Source: Macrophomina tecta (lineage: Eukaryota > Ascomycota > Dothideomycetes > Botryosphaeriales > Botryosphaeriaceae). Taken from it: a DNA stretch of 64,000 nucleotides. This document shows positions 38,290 to 49,155 of this stretch, piece by piece. Location of the stretch: the NCBI GenBank assembly GCA_024180945.1, contig JAKSGN010000041.1, forward strand, positions 124,001 to 188,000. Reading direction: 5' to 3'. The stretch's first letter is position 1, and each line of letters starts with the position of its first letter. Below the pieces are notes generated by a model. It searched no databases, had not been told where the DNA came from, and saw nothing but the letters and a program-made list of their open reading frames with translations. Position numbers and translations under genes: made by a program.

Positions 38290-39557
38290 ATGGTTTCGGC
38301 ATCGCTGATCTCCTGCTTGCTGGCCGGCGCTGCCGTGTCGTCCGCTTTCGACCCCCAGCTGGGTTTCAACAACGGCGTTGAGGTGGAAAACCGCACCCTG
38401 GATGACATCTACCAGGCTGCTCTGAAGGAGGGCGGTACTCTCACTGTGTGGCATGGCGGGTGAGTTCAGGAGAAATGATGCCCGCACGGACAAAATCGGC
38501 TGACGTAAATCAGTGATGAGAAGAACCAGCAGGACTCCCTCAAGCAGGCCTTCGAGGCCAAGTTCCCCGGCATCACGCTGAACATCACCGTGGATCTGTC
38601 CAAGTACCATGATGTTAACGTAAGCACTCGTGCCTTATCGACAAACTATAGAAGGCTTACCAAATATAGCTTGACACGCAACTGGCTACCAATAATGTCT
38701 ACGTCGACAGCGTCATCCTACAGACCTTGCACGACTATCCGCGCTGGAAGTCTCAGGGAGCCCTATTACCCTATAAGCCGCTAGGATGGGAGCAAATTGA
38801 AGATCCGTATAAAGATAACGATGGCTACTATACCGGCATGTATATCTTCGGCTGGTCCAACGTCTGGAACGGCAACTATGTTAAGGACGGCCCTAAGGAG
38901 TACAACGACTTCCTCCGCCCTGAGTTTAAGAATAAGCTTGTCCTGACATACCCTAACGACGACGTGAGTAATCCCCCTTAATGCGGCAAACGGCACTGCG
39001 GCGAATATGAACCGAGCATGGTGCTGACATCTCCACTCCAGAATGCTGTTCTTTACGCTTTCGACCTCATCCTCAAGCAATACGGCACCGAATGGTTCGA
39101 CAAGCTTGTCGCTCAAAACCCAAGATGGGTGCGCGGCACCGCTACTCCTGTCACTCTTATCGGCAATTCGAACGGCACCTACGTCGCCACCTTTACTAGT
39201 GCCGTCGGCCTGCGGGCACCTGCTCCCTTTAATAACTCGTACCCCTCCGAGGGCCGCTTCGTTAGCTGGCCTCAAACCGGCGCTATCCTAAAGGATGCGC
39301 CGCACCCGGAGAGCGCTAAGCTGCTCCACTCTTACCTCCTCTCCGAGGAGTACCAGCGCGCCACGGGCAGCTGGAGCGTTAGGAAGGACGTCGCTGCCCC
39401 TGCCGGCTTCCAGTCGGCGCTGAACACCACCGGAACCGATCCGACCGAGTTTGCCAAGTTCATGGGCGATCGTGCGGCTGTGGAGAGGCTGAGGTTCTTT
39501 TTCGAGGACAGGCTCGGCACCGCGCAGGGCAAGAGCCCCCTTATTGATGACTTGTAA
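38290..39557 (+). CDS. Secreted solute-binding-fold protein (ABC-type, fungal)
   Basis: Exons 38290-38459, 38514-38619, 38670-38963 and 39042-39557 give 361 residues. A signal peptide spans about residues 1-19 ('LISCLLAGAAVSSA'). The mature chain begins as bacterial type-2 periplasmic binding proteins for iron or polyamines do: 'LDDIYQAALKEGGTLTVWHGGD', then 'LKQAFEAKFPGITLNITVDLSKYHD', 'YPRWKSQGALLPYKP', and late 'SWPQTGAILKDAPHPESAKLL'. In bacteria such proteins hand a ligand to an ABC importer, but fungi have no matching permease, so the role here is open: an extracellular binder of iron, thiamine-like or other small molecule. Introns and codon use look native, so any transfer from bacteria would be old. 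Confidence 0.8.
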
Positions 39558-42029
39558 GAGGTGAGGAGGCTACTTCAACGTTTTCAACTGTATTTCAGAC
39601 AAAATTCGAAGGGTGAATGGTTTCTGACAGACCCCGAGGATTGTCATATTTGTTTTTAACGCCTGAACGTTATGTGTATATATACATCATCACGTGTATA
39701 AAGAGTTTGTACGTTTCCGAGGTATGGCACTGGTTTTCGGCGGTGATTGTACGTGCCTCTGCCATGAACAAAAATCATAGCACATCGGTGCAGCCATCGC
39801 TCCGTCTCCCGTCTCGGCTGGAAGTCTGCAGCCGCTTTTGATCAGAGTGGTCTTGCTCTACATGCACTATGTGTGGTTACGCGAGGCCTTGAAGCTCCTT
39901 CTCGCGACTTGGCGCTCTCTACTCACACTTTGCGATCGCTAGCTGCCGCCTCAAATTGGCAGCTCGATCCGAAGTTCGAGAGTGCCGTTTTGCGTTAGGA
40001 GCTTAGCAGGAGGTACTCTTACACTTTCCCTGGCGTAGCTAACTTCGGAAACCGAAAGGCGAGCCTACGAACAGGCAGAGCTTGCTTCTCGGTCATGATT
40101 GTCTAATATTCCTCAACGTCATATAATGCTGTGGTGGGACGATTCAGGCTCTTGTCGCCGTGTTCGCAGGGTCGCTCTTTCTCTCATAGCGCAAATAACG
40201 AGAAAACTTGTTGAAACTCCAGAGACACTGGTAGGTAAAAGCAAAGAGGGCTATATCGATTGCTTTAAAATAGAGCGCTTTCAACAGGTTCGGTGGATCC
40301 GTGAAGGGGAAACCTTACCCCAGGGAACAGAAGCGTCGCTCGACCGCGTCGGCACTGTACCAGACTCAGCTCTTTGTAAGTACATACAAGCCGCTTGGTC
40401 CATCAACGACGAACTCAAGGATGTGGGAAACTGGATTCTGCGTTAATTCAATGGATGGATCGGAATGCCTGGTCCAGCCTGGTGTATCTCAGAGCTTGGA
40501 GATCGGGAATTGGTTTCACGAAACGCCACTGAATCGTCCGCTGGTGCATTCGCCGTGCCGTGACACTTAAAGGGCAAGAATAGGCGCAATGAGCCCTACG
40601 GGCTTTGTAGGGGGCCGGCCCAACCTCTCGTGGAACCCAACTACCGGCAGTTCTAAGTTCTACTATGGGAAGTGCCGACTGAAAGAGCCTATAGCGACCT
40701 CTCCCAAGTAACGTGCCAGCACTTGCATGTGCATGCGCTTGGATACCTGCGCCGGTCCATGGTGCCGGCGCGCCTGTTGTGGAAACGTGCATGCTAAGGC
40801 ACCCCATCAGATCAAAGCCTCGTGAGGGCGTCTTTTGGAATTCACGGCTGGTGCCTGCTATTGAAATCTCACTGCACTCTGGCAGCTGACTGGGGACTGA
40901 GCCAATTACATTGTCTTTCCACGCTCAGACGGGCATTCAGATAGCCCTTGATTCTGGCGTAGACTTGTGTCGCTTGTAAACGCCGAGTCGACCATGAGTA
41001 GTACCAGATACTTTGAGCATGTGGACGGCGTCTACGGAGACCTACTCAAATCATACTTGACACGGCCGCCATCCGAGGTGGGCAAATCAGACACTCCACG
41101 GGCTACGCCAGGCACCTGATTGTCTCAGTATCTCCTTAAGGGAGCTCAAAAGCTGATAGTGGAGTGTGGTCATTTGGAACTGCTGCCGCGTGAAGAAACG
41201 CCGCTTGCATGGAAAGCTCAAGGTGGCTTGTCCACGCATTCCCAATTCCGAACTCATACATGTTCGTGGGGGGAACACAGTGCAGTTAAGAAACATCTCT
41301 GGATTCCTGCATCAGGGGATTGGTCGGGCAAGGGGCATGTTTGGCATGGGAGAAGCCGGGGAGTGCTTACTCGGGCCGACAGGACTGGCAATAACCGGCG
41401 GGCTGACATCTGAGGCGGCTGAACCTTCTAGATTAGCTTATTGGTAGGCGAAAATTGCGGCGAGCCCGGCGCTGTGGCTAGCGTCGCCGCAATAGGCAGC
41501 TCTCCCCCCGCATCCCCAGACTTTCCCCACGTTCTCCAGATTTTCCCAGCACGGCTCGAAGCTCCCCAACTCACAGTGAGCTTCCGAGACCAAGGGACGC
41601 CACTGACTGCTCCCGCTAACATACCCGGGCTGGTGATTGGCTGAGACGCATGGCCACGGGCCGAGGGCGGTCTTTGGTCCTTGCCGCACGCTATTTTTCA
41701 GCGGCAGCCACCCGCCACTGTGACTAGGGCGGTCCAGAGCCGCGTGGTCAGGCCGTCAGGAATTTAACCTCGTAATGCTTTCCGGGGTAATCGCAAACGG
41801 CTCCCAGGTTCTTGGGGCCTGGAAGCGGTAGTTGGTCACCGAACTGCCCAGCCATGTTTCGAAGTTGACCCAGACTTCTATATAATTCGGCGCAACCCCA
41901 GAGATCTGAGCTCTCACCTCCAGGCTCGAGTGCAAGGTCCGACAAGGGGAGTGCATAGCGCAGGTCTTCGCCTTTCTTCTCTTTGAACGCTCCTACCCCT
42001 CACGAACCAGGTCTCCGCGATCGCTCCGA
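39558..42029. other. Intergenic, 2.5 kb, no gene recognised
   Basis: The longest frames (for example 40099-40446, plus strand, 115 codons) have no motif and read like background. The final 300 bases should contain the inositol-type transporter promoter. Confidence 0.4.
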
Positions 42030-43740
42030 ATGGCCACGAAAATGTCGACCGACCACAAAGAAACCGAGCTCCCACACGACGTGCTCCAGGGCAAGATAAT
42101 GTCCGAGAAGGTCGAGTACGCGTCGACCGAAGATTTGGCGACGCCGATCGACGACAGTATCGAAGACACCAAGATTGGCGGCTTCATCTGGCTGGTTGCT
42201 CTGTGCGCGTCTATTGCAGGCGCGCTCTTCGGATACGATACCGGTATCATTTCCGCCGTCCTCGTCTATTTGGGCGATTCCCTGGGCCACGAGCTCCCGG
42301 CGAACGAGAAGGAATTGGTCACGTCGCTCTGCTCTGGTGGAGCCTTTATTGGCGCCATCATTGCTGGTTTGACCGCCGATCGGTATGGGCGCAAGGTTGC
42401 CATCTACGCTAAGTAAGTTTGAAACGTATGTTTATCCTGCATCAGCACTGACACACGTTCCAGCTGCGTTCTGTTCACCGTCGGCGCAATCATTCAGGCT
42501 GCTGCATACTCGTTAGCTCAGATGGCTATTGGCCGTTTGATTGTGGGCTTTGGCGTTGGATCGGCGGCCATGGTGGTATGTAGCACTCATACTTGGATCG
42601 TACTGAGCGCAATGGCTGATTTCGGGCCAGGTTCCCATGTACATTGCCGAGATCGCGCCCACCAAGATCCGTGGCCGCATGATCGGTTTGAACAACATGT
42701 CCATCACCGGCGGCCAGGTCATTTCATACGGCATTGGAGCAGCCTTCGCCAACGTCCCGCATGGGTGGAGATACATGGTCGGCCTCGGGGGCGTCCCTTC
42801 CATCGTTCTGGCCTGCCTGCTCCCCTTCTGCCCCGAATCGCCACGCCAGCTGGTCTTCCATGGCAAACTCGACGAGGCTGAGCGCGTCGTTGCCAGAATC
42901 TACAAGCACGCCACCCCACAGCAGGTTGCCGACAAGGTCCACCTAATCGCACGCTCCGTCGAAGAGGCCAAGGAGATCACTGAGGGCAAGTCGACCTGGT
43001 ATCTCGTCAAGAAGCTCCACACTGTGCCCAGCAACTTCCGTGCCCTTGTCTGCGCCTGCGGCCTGATGGTCATCAGCCAAATGTCCGGCTTCAACACGCT
43101 CATGTACTACTCCTCGACCCTCTTCGCGCTCGTCGGCTTTTCCAATCCCGTCGCCGTTGGACTTGTGGTGGCCGGGACTAACTTCGTAATGACCTGGGTA
43201 AACGCCATGGCTGTCGACCCCTGGGGCCGCCGCCGTGTCCTGGTTTCTACAGTCTGGGGAATGAGCGCTGGCCTGCTCGCTGTCGCCGTCGCCTTCAGCT
43301 TCATCCCCGTGGATACTTCTACGCTCGAGCTGCGCGAGACCGAGGTTACCGCGCCTGCCATCGTCGTGCTGATCTTCATCGTCTGGTTCGTCTTCTTCTA
43401 CGGCGTGTCTGTCGGCAACACCGCCTGGATGAGCACCGACTTTTTCCCCATGGAGGTGCGCGCTGTCGGCACCATGTTCATGACCTGCGCTTGCTGGGGC
43501 TCCAACATCATCGTCAGTAGCACCTTCCTGACCATGATGAAGAGCATGACGCCCAGCGGCGCGTTCGGCTTCTACGCCGCCATCTGCGGCATCGGTTGGG
43601 TCCTCATCATCTTCTTCTACCCGGAGGTCAGCGGCTTGACGTTAGAGGAGATCCAGGAGGTCTTCAAGCACGGTTTCGGTGTCAAGTACACCAGACAGCT
43701 GCGCAAGGAGAGGAAGGCGGCCGCGAAGAATGCGGCGTGA
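42030..43740 (+). CDS. MFS transporter, myo-inositol (ITR)-type
   Basis: A plasma-membrane proton-coupled polyol/sugar porter. Exons 42030-42412, 42464-42575 and 42631-43740 give 534 residues; introns are 51 and 55 nt. Motifs in order: 'FGYDTGIISAVLVYL' in helix 1 (typical of the ITR branch), 'DRYGRKVAIYAN' across intron 1, 'GRLIVGFGVG', 'PMYIAEIAPTKIRGR', 'PESPRQLVFHGK', 'QMSGFNTLMYYS', 'DPWGRRRVLV', and 'YPEVSGLTLEEIQEVFKHGFGV' at the C-terminus. N- and C-terminal tails are cytosolic and charged. A second ATG five codons in could also serve. It is convergent with the next zinc-cluster gene. Confidence 0.9.
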
Positions 43741-44452
43741 GGAATGAGCTTGATGATGAGTTACGATTGAGATGTTGCTCCGATGGCAGTAATGATGTAT
43801 ACAATGCTGGAGGGATTTTGATATTCAGTAGCAACAGCCGCGTTAGACGAAAGTTTATACGCATCAATCATGAGATTTTCGTCCCTCAATTTCCTGACTG
43901 TAAAGGCAGTTCCGTCTGCTCCTTCGGCATGACCCGCTGGGACTTGAAGCAGATATTCAGACTTAAATATTATTGGAATCAAGGGACATATGCATCCGGA
44001 AGACAAGTCGTATGGCCTATTCATTTCGAGGCTAATTCTCTTGGCCCCACTTTGGAAACAAATTCGACCGCGTAAACGAGTTTTGCTTGCAACGACTACT
44101 CTGATCTCAAGCAAGCTCGATCATGAGTTTGACCATGGTTGAAGCCGGCATCCATACTTCCAGGGAAAGAATGTAAGTCGGTAACACGATTGCTTGGATC
44201 TCTCAATATTACGGAGCTAGGTAACGAAGCTGTTGCAGTTCTGTTAGTTGTAACCTCGCCCCAATGGAAGATCGAAGAGGACGAAATGCAGTATACTGTG
44301 ACTAGGCAGAGAGACGTGATCGGAGAATCATCCACGATGAAGGACCGAAGTATAGGCCTTGGGTGCAACGCCTCCAAACAATCTGGGACGCGCTAGTCGA
44401 GTCCTGCGAGGGCATGGCAGAGATCAGTTGGGCATTTTGATGAAATTGCCGA
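43741..44452. other. Intergenic between convergent genes
   Basis: 3' flanks of the inositol-type transporter and the minus-strand regulator. AT-rich in the middle; no gene recognised. Confidence 0.4.
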
Positions 44453-45817
44453 TCAGAAGACTGCTGTCCGGGATGCAATATCCCCATAGTAGTCCCACCA
44501 GTTGGAGTCTGAGACGCCGTGCGACCATCTTTCCTTCAAGAAGCTTTCCATGAGCTGGATACTTCCAAAAGCCAGATAGGAGGCATTGGTAGCCAAAGCT
44601 TTCAAGATGCTCTGTCTCTGGTGTTGGTCGACGCAATGAGAGCCGATAATGAGCATTGGAAACAGCATGCAATGTGCTATGTTTCCGGCCAAGTGGTCCT
44701 TGCAAACGGCCTTGACTCCCTCTGCGGTGGCTTGCTGGACTAGCTCGTGGGCAGGATCGAGATTGCACAGGGCGCGGTACATATAGATTAGGGCTGTGCA
44801 GCGGTAAGCTGAGCAGAATGTTGCCCACGAGTCTTGGAATGCAGTACGTTGCGCCACAGGCGATGCTCCTCTGGGCCTGGGATGAGAGCAGCATTTGAGA
44901 CCAGTCTTCTCCAAGGCGGACTGGATAGACAGAAGATCTTCAATGCGGATGGACGTCTGGGACATACAGGCATGATGTCCGAGTGCGGCAAGTCGGAAGA
45001 GAATTGAGAGCACGTCGAGGAAAGGGTCTTCAGCAGCCAAGGAACCCCACCATGAATGTCTCCCGGGCCGCGTCAGGACCCAGTCTTCGTTGAAGAAGGG
45101 CGCGGCACCGCTGAGAAGCGAATGGACAAGGTCCATGGTGGCGAAGATGGAGATGGCAAACGAAAAAAGGCCCTGGTGGGCAGCATTCAATCTTTCCAGA
45201 CAGCCGCGGTATGAGAGAAGTGCTTTACCGCCATGAAAGTGGCAGAGCATGGAGGCCGTCTCGTCGGTTGGTTCAACGATGCCGTCCAACACGCAATGGA
45301 ACACATTGGCCAAGAAGAGGTCCTCGGGGGAAGCGGGCTCGCCGTCGAGCTGTTTCCTGAAGGTCTCCAACGCGGTGAGACGGGCTCGGCCTTTGGCACG
45401 CACCACATCATCCGTGGTGAGATGAGCATCCAAGGCGCGGTGTGAGTTGGCGAGGGCGACGACGGCTCGCTGCAGGACGGGGTCGCCGTTGACAGCAGCC
45501 AGGTCAATGTGCAGGCGTTCAGTGCCCAGGTTGAAGCGCGGAATGACGGCGTTCGCAAAATAGAGCAGGAGACCGTCCTGCGTGATGAGCAGCGGCACCT
45601 CGCGCGGGAAAGCTGCCTCGACGGGAACGGGCCGGCCAGCGAGCTTTCCTCGGGCGGCAACTCCTTCTATCCACTTGAGGCGGGTGTGAGAGTATTCGCA
45701 GGGCTGGTTGGCCGAGGAGCAGCGGGAGCAGACAGGCCGGCTCAAGTCACACAGGACGCGGCGCTTCCGGCACTGCCAGCAGGAGCCCTCGACCGTCCTT
45801 GATCTTTTCGGGGGCAT
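44453..45817 (-). CDS. Zn2Cys6 transcription factor, complete, intronless
   Basis: 454 residues from the ATG ending at 45817. The cluster is right at the N-terminus: Cys13, 16, 23, 30, 33 and 40 ('CWQCRKRRVLC', 'CSRCSSANQPC'), followed by 'HTRLKWIEGVAARGK'. The rest is helical with family blocks such as 'ALANSHRALDAHL', 'FLANVFHCVLDGIVEP', 'GKALLSYRG', 'DPFLDVLSILFRLAALGHHA' and 'LFPMLIIGSHCVDQHQR', typical of the fungal regulatory domain (DUF3468-like). DNA-binding nuclear regulator, target unknown. Its leader holds a long CT microsatellite. Confidence 0.9.
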   Translation of the reverse strand: MPPKRSRTVEGSCWQCRKRRVLCDLSRPVCSRCSSANQPCEYSHTRLKWIEGVAARGKLAGRPVPVEAAFPREVPLLITQDGLLLYFANAVIPRFNLGTERLHIDLAAVNGDPVLQRAVVALANSHRALDAHLTTDDVVRAKGRARLTALETFRKQLDGEPASPEDLFLANVFHCVLDGIVEPTDETASMLCHFHGGKALLSYRGCLERLNAAHQGLFSFAISIFATMDLVHSLLSGAAPFFNEDWVLTRPGRHSWWGSLAAEDPFLDVLSILFRLAALGHHACMSQTSIRIEDLLSIQSALEKTGLKCCSHPRPRGASPVAQRTAFQDSWATFCSAYRCTALIYMYRALCNLDPAHELVQQATAEGVKAVCKDHLAGNIAHCMLFPMLIIGSHCVDQHQRQSILKALATNASYLAFGSIQLMESFLKERWSHGVSDSNWWDYYGDIASRTAVF

Positions 45818-46084
45818 GATTCGGGGGCGAATGCCTTGGGGTTGAGGGCGGGCATGGCAAGCAAAGCGGCCGCGCGGTGCTGACGGAGACGGAGGCGGTC
45901 TCTCCCTGGAATTCCGCGGCGACGATCTATGGCGATGGAGAGAGGGCCGGGACAGGATGCGGGCGTGGATGGTGAAGGCGTAGCCGAGCGCCGCGGCGGA
46001 TGCGTCGAGGATGCGAGTCCCGGCAGTGTCGCGGGCGGCGATAAGAGCGATAAGACATGATGGTTGCTATTTGTAAGCCTCCGC

Positions 46085-46127
<43 letters not shown>

Positions 46128-46544
46128 CCGCTGCTTGCGCCACGCACGACCGCGGCGTCTCGTGCACATCTTCCGCCGGAGAGCATGTTCAGGAACGCAC
46201 ATGAAGATGCCTTCCGCCGGATGTGATGTTTTCTCCCCCGCTTCACGCCGCGACGACCGCGACCGCACCCTCTGCATGCCAATCTGCCGCTAGTCTGTTT
46301 GTAGCTTAGCGCATCCGCGGCTCTGGCTCTGGCTGGCGTCACATCTCTGCAGGTGGAGCCCCCACAACATCAACTCCACCCTCCCTGCGCAACCCGCCCG
46401 CCACAATGGCAATTCGACCCTGTTTCTGGTCAGTGTCCATGGCTCCACCGCCTTCCGCTTCTCGTCCTTCTATCCGCCCTCCTTAGGTCAACGCTACAAG
46501 CGCTGCGGAAGCTTTAGGAATAAATCAAGTGATTCGTTAGCTAA
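45818..46544. other. Upstream region of the regulator, with microsatellite
   Basis: 5' side of the minus-strand zinc-cluster gene and 3' side of the ferric reductase. Contains the (TC)n repeat listed separately. Minus-strand frames here encode runs of 'RERERE' produced by that repeat and are not genes. Confidence 0.4.
46091..46124. repeat. (TC)17 microsatellite
   Basis: 34 bases of uninterrupted TC dinucleotide. It lies about 270 bp upstream of the regulator's start codon; on its coding strand this is a GA tract, as often seen in promoters. Confidence 0.95.
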
Positions 46545-49155
46545 TTACCATCTATAGTATTCCTGGATGTACTCGAGGTTCCTATAGCCCTTCTGCATGA
46601 CCGCATGGACAACAGTGCGTGCTTCATCTGCCATGGTCGCTGGGCCGCAAACAAGAAGCGCTATACGCGTGCCATTGGCCAATGCCTCGTCCGCCGCGTC
46701 CGCAACCAGTTGGCGGATTGCTGGTCTCCCATACTTGATTTCAACGCCGGCAGCCTGCTCGGTCACCCTCTCCTTCTCGTCTCCTTTCCCCTCCTCCGTA
46801 ACCTTGCCTGTCGCATAGCCAGTGCTTGGCTCCTCATCTCCCGCCCCACCTGTGACAAATAGGCTTGCCTCGAAGTCGCTCCTGTGAAGCATGCCACTGA
46901 GCTCCTGAGCGCAGAGGCGCTTCATGAACGTGGCTTGCTTTGATGCCCAGACGAGCCTCATTTTGCTCGTGAGCGTCTTGCCGCGGCTCCCCGACGACCT
47001 GGCGGCGTGGTCGAGGATGTACGGCACAACAGCCGCGATACCGGTCCCTCCGGCCACCAAAATGACAGTGTCGAAGGAGTGCAGCGGCTTGCGGCGGCCA
47101 TAAGGGCCTTCGAGTAGAATGTACGGCGTGAGACTGTGCGAGGGAGCCGCGGTGCAGCTGTCTCGCAGGCGGCGCGTCCACCCGTTGCGAGGTCGCACCC
47201 AGAATGTGAGTGTGGTGCTGGCAGGCCCCTCTTGCGTACTGCAATTTTGCATCCTGTTCGGCGTGGCAGCACCGGTCACCGGTGGCGACGGTGCTTGTGC
47301 ATACGCACCAAGGGAGAAGGGGTGGTTCTCCCATCCCCGGAGGGCGAAGGGCTGGTAGATGAAGTAGTATTGGCCAGGCGTTAGATGAAGGTTCTTCGAG
47401 CAGGCCTGCACGTCGATGCGCAGCACAGCGCCTGGCTCGTCATAGGTGACCTTGGTTGAGGAGACTTGGAATATCTTGCCGCTGAACCGAACGCGCAAAT
47501 TGCAATAGATTAGGCGAACAAGGCGGAGGAGCCTGTCGAAGCACCAGATGGCGACCGTGGGCCACAGGTAGCCGTTGTATTTTCCATCCGTGAACGTGGA
47601 ACTGTGCCTGTGGATGCTTAAGATGGTGATGGTTGCGTGGGGTTCGGAACTGAGCTTACGTGAAGAGCATGCCGACAAGAACGATGGCGAATGTTATGTG
47701 AATCAACAAGAAGAGGTCGTAAAACCTGTTGCGAAGCCAGCTCGATGAAAGAGCCACCAACGCACACATCAGGCACGCCGCCTGAAGGCCGTGTTAGCTC
47801 CGCGCCTTTCTCGACCGCCTGCCATACTTACCGCAATGCCGCCTCTGAACCAGAGCTCTTTCACCTCAACATCATACTTATGCTCTTTGTTCTCTCAGCA
47901 TGAAACGCTCGGCGCTCGAGAATAGGTGCACTCACTGTAATGGCCGTAATCAATGGTATACGTAACGCCATGGATGACGCCAAATACGGTTCCTGCCCTT
48001 GCACAATGGCGGTGGAAGATGTTGAACGTCCTGAAGCTCCAGCCCGTAGCCCATATAAAGATGTTATTTCGTTGCGCGAACATCCAAATCCACGCCAGGC
48101 TAGAGTATGCAAGATATCCAGTCCGAATTGCGACGGCGTTGTTGAGGTATTGATGGACATTAGGCGTGCTGCATCCGCTTGTCAGTTCCATCCATTCAGC
48201 AAATATGGCCTTGGGAGTACGAGCATTGTGTTTCCCCCTGGCACAGTGTAGTAGCCCACGGCACAGAGAATGATGCACAGCGACCAAAAGAGGAACACGA
48301 CGATCATCTCCAATCTGTCGGACCCTGTGCACCAGCGCCATGGGTGTTGATGGGGCGTTCCAATCGCGGCAGGGGCCAGGAGGTGAACCTTGAACCAGGA
48401 ACTGGCTGCCATGAGTGGGCCAAATCGCTTCAGCACTCTCTTGTCCGCCCCTCGACTCTCGACATCGAAGACTCCAGACATGATTCGACTGGACCAGGCA
48501 GTATCAAGTAGATTCTTTAGAATGCCCAGAAGCATGATAAGGCCCCAGTAACCGTGGATGCCCCAACCGAGTGCCTTGCTCCTCGGTGAGTTCTCTAGCT
48601 TGAGTTTCTAAAAACCGTCAGCCTGTGCGATTCTCCTTGATCCAGATGACTTGCCCAGCTTTTGTACGCTCTACTGTAGTATGACGGCGTAAGAATGACT
48701 GGTGAAGTCGCAAGCGTCGTCTTGTTCAGCTCAGGGTCTCCCAGCGGCAGAGTGCGAATGTTGTCCCCCGTGGCCGCTGCTGATAATGCCGAGACGTCAA
48801 CGAGTGGAGCCTCCTTAGTCTTACAGATGCTCTTCCAAAGTTTGACGCCTGCAGCAAGCTCATCGCCAGAACAGTAGCGCTCACACGAGGCGTATATTGA
48901 TAGAGTAGCAGCGACGCTGGTGCACTCCGGCGTCGCTGCCTTCCGCTTTGACAGGTTCGAGGGGCTCTGCTGCGCCCAGTGCAGGGACCTCAAAGAGTCA
49001 TAGACTCCGTAAAAGCAAAGTTGACTATGCAGCGTTGGCTTGATCTCCTTTGTAAGAACTGGCAAGGGGGACAGGGCCAAGCCCAGAACGACAGACGCCC
49101 GCACAAGCATCGCGGAGGACTTGGAGCGATTGGCACAACGAGGCCGCGTTGACAT
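46545..49155 (-). CDS. Ferric reductase (FRE-type transmembrane oxidoreductase)
   Basis: Reduces extracellular Fe(III) or Cu(II) with electrons from NADPH via FAD and two hemes in the plasma membrane. Exons: 49155-48655, 48607-48225, 48168-47936, 47884-47832, 47781-47660, 47616-46545, total 787 residues. Signal peptide about residues 1-35, then a Cys-bearing extracellular region, then membrane helices with heme histidines ('IFHRHCARAGTVFGVIHGV'), an FAD site 'WENHPFSLGAY' (HPFS), and NADPH motifs 'VILVAGGTGIAAV' and 'LLVCGPATMADEA', ending 'YIQEYYRW'. Intron 1 (48608-48654) begins GCAAGT, a clear GC-AG intron. The second junction is unsure: the frame needs a 56-nt gap starting GCTCGT (48224-48169); a GT donor four bases on (GTACTC) fits a good branch site but puts the protein out of frame. 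Confidence 0.85.

Noticed and set aside
44129..44160. GGTTGAAGCC near 44130 as another mini-element end
   Set aside because: Too short a match and no partner; chance similarity.
45742..46277. Minus-strand frames with 'RERERERE' runs
   Set aside because: Translation of the (TC)n microsatellite.
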